Both the position numbers and the translations under genes were made by a program. A model generated the notes under the pieces. The model was not told the origin of the DNA. It ran no database searches and worked only from the letters and a program-made list of their open reading frames with translations. 64,000 nucleotides of DNA, from assembly GCF_900114785.1 (NCBI RefSeq), contig NZ_FOUG01000001.1:520397-584396 (forward strand), read 5' to 3'. This stretch comes from Variovorax sp. OV329 (GTDB lineage Bacteria > Pseudomonadota > Gammaproteobacteria > Burkholderiales > Burkholderiaceae_C). This document shows, piece after piece, positions 31,181 through 39,565 of the stretch (position 1 is its first letter; each line of letters starts with the position of its first letter).

Positions 31181-32047
<867 letters not shown>

Positions 32048-32914
32048 CTACCAGGCGTGAACGTCGTCGTCGGGGAAGCTGCCGTCCTTCACTGCATGGA
32101 CGTAGGCCCGCAGCGCCTCTTCGATGCCGCCGGAGCCGGCCATGAAGTTGCGCACGAATTTCGGCGGCCGGCCCAGGTGGATGCCCAGCATGTCGTGCAT
32201 GACCAGCACCTGCCCCGAGGTGGCGCGGCCCGCACCGATGCCGATCGTGGCGCATCGCGAGAGTTCTGCCGTCACGGCCCGGGCGAGCGGAGCCGGCACC
32301 ATCTCGAGCACCAGCATGGCCGCTCCCGCATCCTGAAGGGCGCGTGCGTCCTGCGACAGGCGCGCAGCGGAGGCTTCGTCGCGCCCCTGCACCCTGTAGC
32401 CACCGAGGGCGTACACGGTCTGCGGGGTCAGCCCCAGGTGTGCGCAGACGGGAATGCCCCGCTCGGACATGAAGCGCACGGTGTCGACCGTCCAGCCGCC
32501 GCCTTCGAGCTTGACCATCCGGGCGCCGGCCTGCATCAGCGCCGTTGCGCTTCGCAGGGCCTGCTCGCGCGATTCCTGGTAGCTGCCGAAGGGCAGGTCG
32601 GCAATGAGCCAGGCTGCGCCCTGCACACGCTGCAAGCCGCGCGCGACGCTCCCGGTGTAATGGCACATCGTGTCCAGCGAGACGCCGATGGTGCTGTCCA
32701 GGCCCTGGCAGACCATGCCGAGCGAGTCGCCCACCAGCAGGCAGTCCACGCCTGCGCCATCGGCCACCGCGGCGAAAGTGGCGTCGTAGGCGGTCAGCAT
32801 GGCGATCTTCTCGCCGCGTGCGTGCATGTCCGCCAGGCGCGCGAGAGTCATGGCCTTGCGGGACGCGGGCGCGGGCGCGGCGCCGTAGGGCGCGGCGGTG
32901 TCGGGGCTCGACAT
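32048..32914 (-). CDS. panB: 3-methyl-2-oxobutanoate hydroxymethyltransferase
   Basis: A 288-residue enzyme that makes ketopantoate from alpha-ketoisovalerate and methylene-tetrahydrofolate. The fold signatures are clear: [69 protein letters not shown], and the C-terminal [20 protein letters not shown]. The start at 32914 lies 6 bases after panD. Confidence 0.97.
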   Translation of the reverse strand: MSSPDTAAPYGAAPAPASRKAMTLARLADMHARGEKIAMLTAYDATFAAVADGAGVDCLLVGDSLGMVCQGLDSTIGVSLDTMCHYTGSVARGLQRVQGAAWLIADLPFGSYQESREQALRSATALMQAGARMVKLEGGGWTVDTVRFMSERGIPVCAHLGLTPQTVYALGGYRVQGRDEASAARLSQDARALQDAGAAMLVLEMVPAPLARAVTAELSRCATIGIGAGRATSGQVLVMHDMLGIHLGRPPKFVRNFMAGSGGIEEALRAYVHAVKDGSFPDDDVHAW

Positions 32915-32920
32915 GGCGGA

Positions 32921-33322
32921 TCAGGCCGGCAGCGGCTGTGTTTCTGCGGTCTGGACAGGCACCTGCGAATGCACGTCCTTGACCCGGTTGGCCGCGTCGA
33001 CGAACACCAGCCGGGGCTGGTGCGCGGCGACGCGCTCCTCCGCGACCAGGCCGAAGGCCGCGATGATGAGCAGGTCGCCCACGCAGGCACGGCGGGCTGC
33101 CGAGCCATTGACCGAGATGATCCGCGAGCCGCGTTGCGCGCGAATCGCGTAGGTCACGAAGCGCTCGCCGTTGGTGACGTTCCAGATGTGGATCTGTTCG
33201 TTGTCGGCCAGGCCGGCGGCATCCAGCAGGTCTTCATCGATGGCGCAGGAGCCTTCGTAGTGCAGCTCGCAATCGGTCACCGACGCGCGATGGATCTTAG
33301 ACTTCAGCAGGGTACGGAACAT
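32921..33322 (-). CDS. panD: Aspartate 1-decarboxylase (pyruvoyl enzyme precursor)
   Basis: A 133-residue precursor of the beta-alanine-forming decarboxylase. The self-cleavage site YEGSC is intact with G24-S25 at the canonical position. [20 protein letters not shown] is also typical. It follows nadB by 30 bases. It uses L-aspartate, the same substrate as NadB in this operon. Confidence 0.97.
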   Translation of the reverse strand: MFRTLLKSKIHRASVTDCELHYEGSCAIDEDLLDAAGLADNEQIHIWNVTNGERFVTYAIRAQRGSRIISVNGSAARRACVGDLLIIAAFGLVAEERVAAHQPRLVFVDAANRVKDVHSQVPVQTAETQPLPA

Positions 33323-33352
33323 GGGGCAAGGTCCTCGAAGATGGAAACCGGG

Positions 33353-34936
33353 TCATTCGGCAAGGGGTGCGAGCAGGGTGGGGGTGGCGCGGGCCGCGCT
33401 GTCCGGGTGGTCCAGCCTGAAGTGCAGGCCCCTGCTTTCGAGCCGTGAGCGCGCGGAGCGCACCACCAGCTGCGCGATCTGCACCAGGTTGCGCAGCTCG
33501 ACGAGATCCCGCGTGAGCCTGGCGTCCGCAAAAAGGGCCTCGGTCTCGCGCCGCTGTGCGTCGATGCGCTCTGCCGCGCGCTCGAGCGCGTCGCCGCTGC
33601 GCACGATGCCCGCGTGCTCCCACATCAGGCGCCGCAGGCCCTCGACGCGGCGCGCGATCTCGCCGGGATCGGCCTCATGCGCCGAATGCGCCCGCCAGGG
33701 CAGTGCGGCGGCTGCAGCCGGGTCGGGCGCATCCGTGATCTGCTGCGCCGCTGCGCGCGCGAACACCATGCATTCGACCAGCGAGTTGCTGGCCAGCCGG
33801 TTGGCGCCATGCAGCCCCGTGCAGGCGGTCTCGCCGATCGCGTAGAGGCCCGCCAGGTCGGTGCGGCCCTGCAGGTCGGTGACCACACCGCCGCAGGTGT
33901 AGTGCGCGGCCGGCACCACCGGAATCGGCTCGCGGGTGATGTCGATGCCATGCGTGGCGCAGCGCGCGAGGATGTTCGGGAAGTGGTGCTGAAGGAACGC
34001 CGGGCTCTGGTGCGAGATGTCCAGGTGCACGCAGTCGAGCCCGTGCTTCTTCATCTCCGCATCGATGGCGCGGGCCACAACGTCGCGCGGCGCGAGTTCG
34101 GCGCGCGCGTCGTGCATGGGCATGAAGCGATGGCCGCCCGCAGACGCGGGCAGCCGCAGCACGCCGCCTTCGCCGCGCACCGCCTCGCTGATGAGGAAGG
34201 ACTGCGCGTCCGGATGGAACAGCGAGGTCGGGTGGAACTGGATGAACTCCATGTTCGACACGCGGCAGCCGGCGCGCCACGCCGCCGCGATGCCGTCGCC
34301 GGTCGCCGTGGCCGGGTTCGTCGTGTGCAGGTAGACCTGGCCCGCACCGCCGGTGGCCAGCACGGTCTGTGGCGCGTTGAAGGCCACCACCTCGCCGGTC
34401 GATTCGTCCAGCGCATACACGCCCGCACAGGCCGGGGCGCCGTGCGCGATGCCGCTGCCGGGAATGAGGTCGACCAGCGCGTGATGCTCGAAGAAATGGA
34501 TGTTCGGCGTGCGTCGCGCCAATTCGATGAGCGTGCGCTGAACCGCGGCGCCCGTGGCATCGGCCGCATGCACGATGCGCCGCTGGCTGTGGCCGCCTTC
34601 GCGGGTGAGGTGCAGCTCGCCCTCCTCGAGCGAGAAGGGAACGCCCAGCTCGCGCAGCCAGGCGATGCAGGCCGGTGCGCCTTCGACCACCAGGCGCGTG
34701 GCCGGCAGGTCGCACAGGCCGGCGCCGGCCACCAGCGTGTCGTCGATGTGCGAGGCCATGCTGTCCTTCGCGTCGAGCACGGCTGCGATTCCGCCTTGCG
34801 CCCATTGGCTCGCGCCATCGGACACGCTGCGCTTGGTGAGCACCGCGACGCGCCGCGTGGGCGCCAGGTGCAAGGCCGTGGTGAGGCCCGCCAGGCCGCT
34901 GCCGACGACCAGCACGTCGAACTGGAGCGATGCCAT
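33353..34936 (-). CDS. nadB: L-aspartate oxidase
   Basis: A 527-residue FAD enzyme making iminoaspartate, the first step of de novo NAD synthesis. The N-terminal dinucleotide-binding motif is VVGSGLAGLTTALHL. Family blocks FIQFHPTSLF, VPAAHYTCGGVVTDL and GLYAIGETACTGLHGANRLA are present. The helical C-terminal domain ends near the stop. The ATG at 34936 overlaps the nadA stop (TGATG), so translation is coupled. Confidence 0.97.
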   Translation of the reverse strand: MASLQFDVLVVGSGLAGLTTALHLAPTRRVAVLTKRSVSDGASQWAQGGIAAVLDAKDSMASHIDDTLVAGAGLCDLPATRLVVEGAPACIAWLRELGVPFSLEEGELHLTREGGHSQRRIVHAADATGAAVQRTLIELARRTPNIHFFEHHALVDLIPGSGIAHGAPACAGVYALDESTGEVVAFNAPQTVLATGGAGQVYLHTTNPATATGDGIAAAWRAGCRVSNMEFIQFHPTSLFHPDAQSFLISEAVRGEGGVLRLPASAGGHRFMPMHDARAELAPRDVVARAIDAEMKKHGLDCVHLDISHQSPAFLQHHFPNILARCATHGIDITREPIPVVPAAHYTCGGVVTDLQGRTDLAGLYAIGETACTGLHGANRLASNSLVECMVFARAAAQQITDAPDPAAAAALPWRAHSAHEADPGEIARRVEGLRRLMWEHAGIVRSGDALERAAERIDAQRRETEALFADARLTRDLVELRNLVQIAQLVVRSARSRLESRGLHFRLDHPDSAARATPTLLAPLAE

Positions 34937-36054
34937 CACGCCGCCCCGATGCCGGGCGTGATGCCCACCGCCGGCGCGCCGTTCCTGAGCGCCGCGGTGA
35001 AATCCAGCATGCGATCGATCGGCAGGCGCGCGCGCTGTGCGATGGCGCTGTCGACGAGCACCTCGTTGGCGCCGGTTTCCAGCACGCGGATGACGCCCGC
35101 CAGGTCGTTCATCGCCATCCAGGGGCAATGCGCGCAGCTCTTGCAGGTGGCGCTGTTGCCGGCGGTCGGCGCCTCGATGAAGGTCTTGCTGGGGTTGAGC
35201 GTGCGCAGCTTGTGCAGCAGCCCGGTGTCGGTCGCGACGATGAAATGCCGGGCGTCCATGCGCTGTGCCGCCGCGAGGATGCCTGCGGTCGAACCCACCG
35301 CATCGGCCAGCGCGATCACGTCGGCGGGCGACTCCGGATGCACCAGCACCTTGGCGTCGGGATGCTGCTCCTTGAGCAGCTCCAGCTCCAGCGCCTTGAA
35401 CTCGTCGTGCACGATGCACGCGCCTTCCCAGCTCAGCAGGTCGGCGTGGGTCTCGCGCCGGATGTAGTCGCCCAGGTGCCGGTCCGGCGCCCAGAGGATC
35501 TTGCGGCCCTGCGCCGTGAGGGCGCGCACCACGTCGAGCGCGCAGCCCGAGGTCACCATCCAGTCGGCGCGCGCCTTCACGGCCGCGCTGGTGTTCGCAT
35601 AGACGAGGACGGTGCGGTCCGGATGCTGGTCGCAGAAAGCGGCGAACTCTTCTGCAGGGCAACCCAGGTCGAGCGAGCAGGTCGCGTCCAGGTCGGGCAT
35701 CAGCACGCGCTTGCCGGGCGAGAGGATCTTGGCCGTCTCGCCCATGAAGCGTACGCCCGCGACCACCAGCGTGTGCGCCGGATGGTCGCGGCCGAAGCGC
35801 GCCATCTCCAGCGAATCCGCGACCAGGCCGCCGGTCTCCTCGGCCAGGTCCTGCAGGTCGGGGTGCACGTAGTAGTGGGCCACCAGCACGGCCTGCTGCT
35901 CCCGCAGCAACTGCCGGATGCGCTCCTTGAGCAGCCCGCGTTCGGCGCGCGAAGGCTCGGGCGGCACCCGCGCCCACGCGTGGCTCGTGCTGCATGCCGC
36001 GCCCGAAGGCCGGTAGGCCGGTTGCTCGAAGGCGATGCTGACCAGTTCGCTCAT
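34936..36054 (-). CDS. nadA: Quinolinate synthase A
   Basis: A 372-residue [4Fe-4S] enzyme that condenses iminoaspartate with dihydroxyacetone phosphate to quinolinate. Cluster-ligand cysteines are visible in [23 protein letters not shown] and [14 protein letters not shown]. Other family features are [20 protein letters not shown] and [20 protein letters not shown]. Start at the ATG at 36054, 3 bases after nadC. Confidence 0.97.
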   Translation of the reverse strand: MSELVSIAFEQPAYRPSGAACSTSHAWARVPPEPSRAERGLLKERIRQLLREQQAVLVAHYYVHPDLQDLAEETGGLVADSLEMARFGRDHPAHTLVVAGVRFMGETAKILSPGKRVLMPDLDATCSLDLGCPAEEFAAFCDQHPDRTVLVYANTSAAVKARADWMVTSGCALDVVRALTAQGRKILWAPDRHLGDYIRRETHADLLSWEGACIVHDEFKALELELLKEQHPDAKVLVHPESPADVIALADAVGSTAGILAAAQRMDARHFIVATDTGLLHKLRTLNPSKTFIEAPTAGNSATCKSCAHCPWMAMNDLAGVIRVLETGANEVLVDSAIAQRARLPIDRMLDFTAALRNGAPAVGITPGIGAA

Positions 36055-36057
36055 GAC

Positions 36058-36951
36058 TCAGGCTCCCTCTTCGAAGCGCATCGAGAAATCGATCGCCTTC
36101 ACGTCCTTGGTGAGGGACCCCACCGAGATGCGGTCGACGCCGGTCTCGGCCAGCGCGCGCACCGACTCGAGCGTGACGCCGCCCGAGATCTCGAGGATGG
36201 CGCGGGCATCGCCGGCCGCATCGTTCATCGCCACGGCCTGACGCAGTGTCGGCAGGTCCATGTTGTCCAGCAGCACCATGCGTGCGCCGTGGGCCAGCGC
36301 CTCGTCCAGTTGCCCCAGGGCCTCGACCTCGATCTCGATGAACCTTGCATTGCCCCGAGAACGGTTGGCCGCTGCCAGGGCCTGCGCGATGCCGCCGGCG
36401 GCCGCGATGTGGTTCTCCTTGATCAGGATGGCGTCGTACAGGCCGATGCGGTGGTTGGTGCCGCCGCCGGTGCGCACGGCGTACTTCTGCGCGAGTCGGA
36501 GGCCGGGCAATGTCTTGCGTGTGTCGACGATGCTGGCGCGCGTGCCTTTGACCGCATCGACGTAGGTGGCCGTGCGCGTCGCAACCGCGCTGAGAAGCTG
36601 CAGGAAGTTCAGTGCCGTGCGCTCGCCGGTGAGCAGTGCCTGTGCGCGGCCCTGCAATTCCAGCACGGTTTCGCCTGCCTGGCAGCGCTCGCCTTCGCGG
36701 CGGATCCAGTGGATGACGGCCTGCGGGTCCAGTCGGCGGATGACCGCCTCGACCCAGGGTGCGCCGCACAGCGTTGCGTCTTCACGCAGCAGCACGCGGG
36801 CACGTGCGTGCGCTTCGTGCGGCACGAGTGCCGCGGTCAGGTCTCCGCTGCCTGTGTCTTCCTGGAGTGCACGCTGCGCATCCTGATGGGCCAGTTCGGC
36901 GATGCTGATTTGCAGGGAGTCGGGAGAGGGAGAGTTGGAAAGGCTGGACAT
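36058..36951 (-). CDS. nadC: Nicotinate-nucleotide pyrophosphorylase (carboxylating)
   Basis: A 297-residue enzyme converting quinolinate and PRPP to nicotinate mononucleotide. Signatures include IVDTRKTLPGLRLAQKYAVR, GGTNHRIGLYDAILIKENH and LLDNMDLPTLRQAV. The ATG at 36951 (MSSLSNSPSPDSLQ) is preferred because the family starts near there; a frame extends upstream to 37056. First gene of the nadC-nadA-nadB-panD-panB-panC operon. Confidence 0.95.
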   Translation of the reverse strand: MSSLSNSPSPDSLQISIAELAHQDAQRALQEDTGSGDLTAALVPHEAHARARVLLREDATLCGAPWVEAVIRRLDPQAVIHWIRREGERCQAGETVLELQGRAQALLTGERTALNFLQLLSAVATRTATYVDAVKGTRASIVDTRKTLPGLRLAQKYAVRTGGGTNHRIGLYDAILIKENHIAAAGGIAQALAAANRSRGNARFIEIEVEALGQLDEALAHGARMVLLDNMDLPTLRQAVAMNDAAGDARAILEISGGVTLESVRALAETGVDRISVGSLTKDVKAIDFSMRFEEGA

Positions 36952-37426
36952 CGAGGCGAAGCGGGAACCGGCGGGCAGGGAGCGTCTCGCGCCGTGCGAC
37001 ACGCGGGCGAGCCAAAAAAGTTGGCGGACTCTATTCGCTCTGCGGCCCCTGCCCAAAGACCGATTCGTTATGTGCGTTATGCGTATTCCCGTGAAAGCGA
37101 TTTCTTTTTCAAGGAACCGTTTTCATGGCGCGAAGCGCTTGCAACGTGGGCGAACTTGCACGGCGACAATCGCGGATCGTTACAAATTTGCGTCCATCGA
37201 TTCAGGTCCTGCTGTGCGCGCCCAATCTGGCCCCACGCGATAGCGCGAGGGAAGGGCTTCTTTTACGGTAGCGTCCCGGTAAATGCGACCGTGCCTGTTT
37301 GGTGGGCAAGTCGTTGAAAGGCACTCCTGGAGCCGCTTCGCAAGGTTTTGCAGGCGGTTGTCCACAACGATGTCCACGCCGGCCGTGGACAATGCCGCGC
37401 GCAATGGCCGATGCGCATTGCCAACG

Positions 37427-37449
37427 AAAAAAGCCCGCACGCGGCGAGC
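37427..37449 (-). terminator. Rho-independent terminator
   Basis: Read on the minus strand, a GCTCGC/GCGGGC hairpin with a 5-base loop is followed directly by six T. No protein gene ends just before it, which suggests that it terminates an untranslated RNA. Confidence 0.65.
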
Positions 37450-37618
37450 TTCCTTGTTCAGATTGGTCGTGGGCACTTACGCGGCCCACGTTACGGCACA
37501 TTCACATGCAGGAGTCACCTATAGTTTTTCTCGTCGTGGTGGCTCTTGTCCGACGTGCCGCCGTGAGATTCGGCGTTGCCTGCGCAGGCACCTCGATGGC
37601 TTGCAACGCATCGGGGAA
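37427..37618 (-). ncRNA. Candidate small RNA
   Basis: The stretch of about 190 bases runs from just after a minus-strand TACAAT -10 match (37625-37630) to the terminator at 37427. It contains a palindromic GCCTGCGCAGGC and a perfect GTGGGC-N9-GCCCAC hairpin. No -35 box is strong. Length is close to that of 6S RNA, but the diagnostic 6S structure could not be confirmed by eye, so no name is given. Confidence 0.35.
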
Positions 37619-37755
37619 CCCGGCATTGTAGCAGAGCGGCGCATCGCCGCATTCTTACGGAGCTCCGCCACCGTACGGGCCGCCGCAGGGCTCTGACAAT
37701 CTTGTCGTCGATCTCCAGCGGCAGTTACAAATTTGCCACTTCCATGCACCCTTAA

Positions 37756-38373
37756 GTGTTCATTTGCCCCATCGGCGACAGGCGATGCGGGCGGGTACGC
37801 GAGTTGCTGTCCAGTTCGCATGATTTGACGTCCTGTACTTCAAGTCTTCTGAACGCGGCCCCAAAGGTTCGTGCCCTTGTGCATCGGCTCGCGCCGACCG
37901 GGGGAGATGGCTGGCTCCTCCTTTCGGATGAGCGACGCCGAATATCTTGGGATTTGCCATCAATAGTCATAAGAATGGCCGTCGGTCGCTCGATGGAGCG
38001 CGGCGTGGATAAGACATTGCAGGTAATGAAGACAACGGAACTGCTCGACATAGAGCAAGCGCTACAACTCATTGAACATGTTCTGCTCAGGAGTGGTGAC
38101 GACGGGGAATACCTGGTGCCCCGTCCAGGCAAGGGCCATGCCGCTGCAGCAGGGCAAAGTCTCGTGCAACAGCGCCTTGCGACGCGCAAGTCGCTGATGG
38201 CTGCCAGGACCCTGTTGAGCGTCGCCGTCACGCTCATGGATGAACCCGGCCAGTTGTCCGGCAAGGAGACGACTCTCCAGATGAAGGCTGGGATCGAGAA
38301 GCTGAAAGTCGCTGCGCGAGGGGCGTACGAGGCTGGGCATCTGCTCGTTGGCGTGAAGAGGGAATCCACGTGA
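37756..38373 (+). CDS. Hypothetical protein
   Basis: A frame of up to 205 residues from a GTG at 37756; an ATG at 38026 after GCAGG gives a 115-residue version (MKTTELLDIEQALQLIEHVL). The C-terminal half is helical (SLMAARTLLSVAVTLMDEPG, MKAGIEKLKVAARGAYEAGH). No family is recognised. GC is lower than in neighbouring genes, especially in the first half. Its stop overlaps the GTG start of the glycosidase gene (GTGA), suggesting coupling. Confidence 0.45.
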   Translation: MFICPIGDRRCGRVRELLSSSHDLTSCTSSLLNAAPKVRALVHRLAPTGGDGWLLLSDERRRISWDLPSIVIRMAVGRSMERGVDKTLQVMKTTELLDIEQALQLIEHVLLRSGDDGEYLVPRPGKGHAAAAGQSLVQQRLATRKSLMAARTLLSVAVTLMDEPGQLSGKETTLQMKAGIEKLKVAARGAYEAGHLLVGVKREST

Positions 38374-39347
38374 TCACAAGTCGGCGGATCGACCTGCTGC
38401 GCCGCAGGCGACTCCTGGGTTGGGGCGCGTCTTCGCTGGTGGCGGCCGGTCTTGCGGCGTGCGGTGGAGGTGGCGGGGGGCAGTCCTCCGATCCGGCGGC
38501 CGGCGCAGCACCTCCCTCGGCCGACAACCCCACGGGCGGCCCCGTGAAGGAGGACCCGGTGCCCGGTGCGAAGAGTGCCAAGCGCGGCATCGCCTACGAC
38601 CTGGCCACCCCGGAAGACCTGGCCGTGCTCGCGCCGGGCGTCAGCTGGTGGTATGCCTGGGGCCTGCGCCCCAATGCCGGCGTGCCTGCCGACTTCCGCA
38701 CGCGCTACGGCATGGATTTCCATCCGATGCTCTGGAACGGCAACTTCGATACCGCCGAGGTCGTGGCCTACCTGCAGGCCCATCCGGACATCAGGCACCT
38801 GCTGCTGCTCAACGAACCCAATCTCACGGACCAGGCCAATCTCACGCCCGCGCAAGCGGCGGCGCTGTGGCCGCGCTACGAGGCCATCGCCGATCGCACC
38901 GGCGTGAAGCTGGTCGGGCCGGCCATCACCTGGGGCACCATGCCGGGCTTCGCCGATCCGGTGGTGTGGCTCGATGCCTTCCATGCCGAGTACCGCGCGG
39001 CGAACGGCAACCGCGATCCGCGGATCGACCACCTGGCCTTCCACTGGTACGACTACGGGCTGGGCGCGCAGCTCGATCGCCTGAAGAAGTACGGCAAGCC
39101 GGTCTGGGTCACCGAGTTCGCCAACTGGCACAGCCAGGCGGACGGCGCGCAGATCGACACGGTGGCCAGGCAGAAGGCGCAGATGAGCGACATGGTCGCC
39201 ACCTGCGAAGGGCGCAGCGACGTGTTCCGCTATGCCTGGTTCACCGGCCGCTGGGCCTCGGACCCGCATCACACGAGCCTGCTCGCTGCCCGCGGCGAGT
39301 TGACGGAGCTCGGCCGTCACTACCTGACGTTGCCCTTTGCAGGCTAG
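38370..39347 (+). CDS. GH128-like glycoside hydrolase lipoprotein
   Basis: A 325-residue secreted lipoprotein: arginine-rich start, hydrophobic segment and lipobox LAAC with C31, then a Gly/Pro/Ala linker. The catalytic domain (about 72-323) matches the Asl1-like/GH128 family of beta-1,3-glucan hydrolases: SWWYAWGLRPN, LLLLNEPNLTDQANLTP with E149 as likely acid/base, HLAFHWYDYG, and KPVWVTEFANW with E249 as likely nucleophile. The double arginine RRRRLLGWG before the hydrophobic core could allow Tat export. Starts with GTG. The substrate, fungal or algal glucan, is inferred. Confidence 0.82.
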   Translation: MITSRRIDLLRRRRLLGWGASSLVAAGLAACGGGGGGQSSDPAAGAAPPSADNPTGGPVKEDPVPGAKSAKRGIAYDLATPEDLAVLAPGVSWWYAWGLRPNAGVPADFRTRYGMDFHPMLWNGNFDTAEVVAYLQAHPDIRHLLLLNEPNLTDQANLTPAQAAALWPRYEAIADRTGVKLVGPAITWGTMPGFADPVVWLDAFHAEYRAANGNRDPRIDHLAFHWYDYGLGAQLDRLKKYGKPVWVTEFANWHSQADGAQIDTVARQKAQMSDMVATCEGRSDVFRYAWFTGRWASDPHHTSLLAARGELTELGRHYLTLPFAG

Positions 39348-39489
39348 CCGCCTGCGGATCGCTTCTGCGGTCCGCACGCTGGCACGCACATCGACATATC
39401 TGTGCGCGGCGAGCGCTGCCAAGCATCAAGTTTGTTGGGTGATCTGACAAATCTGTCGCACTTCGGCGTCTTGCGGCCCGTTTCCAGCA

Positions 39490-39505
39490 TGGCACGAAGG
39501 CTGCA
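39490..39505 (+). promoter_or_regulatory. Candidate sigma54 promoter of the di-heme oxidoreductase gene
   Basis: TGGCACGAAGGCTGCA matches the sigma54 consensus TGGCACG-N4-TTGCA with one T-to-C change, the same deviation as in the eCIS operon promoter. GG (39491-39492) and GC (39503-39504) are 10 bases apart. Start is predicted near 39516, 50 bases before the gene. Upstream dyads: GCACA-N10-TGTGC at 39386-39405 and a TGACA/TGTC repeat near 39440. Confidence 0.6.
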
Positions 39506-39565
39506 CCAGGGCATGCCACGCGCGACACCGTCGCCGCAGGACAAAAGAAAGAAGGAAATCCCATC

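Larger units (their letters stand above)
36952..37755. other. 804-base gene-poor region with sRNA candidate and DnaA-box-like words
   Basis: No convincing protein gene lies here; the open frames are short and lack homology. The stretch has lower GC than its surroundings. It must hold the nadC promoter on its left end. It also contains a minus-strand -10-like TACAAT (37625-37630), a rho-independent terminator (37427-37449), a strong GTGGGC/GCCCAC hairpin near 37470-37490, and TTGTCCACA (37358-37366) with an opposing GTGGACAA (37385-37392). Confidence 0.5.

Noticed and set aside
37180..37476. 98-codon minus-strand frame through the terminator region
   Set aside because: It starts at GTG inside a hairpin and runs through a rho-independent terminator; no homology is recognised.
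37427..37618. Naming the small RNA candidate as 6S RNA
   Set aside because: Length fits, but the central bubble and closing stem could not be built convincingly by hand.
37507..37632. Short plus-strand frame MQESPIVFLVVVALVRRAAV with a hydrophobic start
   Set aside because: Only 41 residues, no good ribosome site, and it runs opposite the sRNA candidate. It cannot be supported as a gene.
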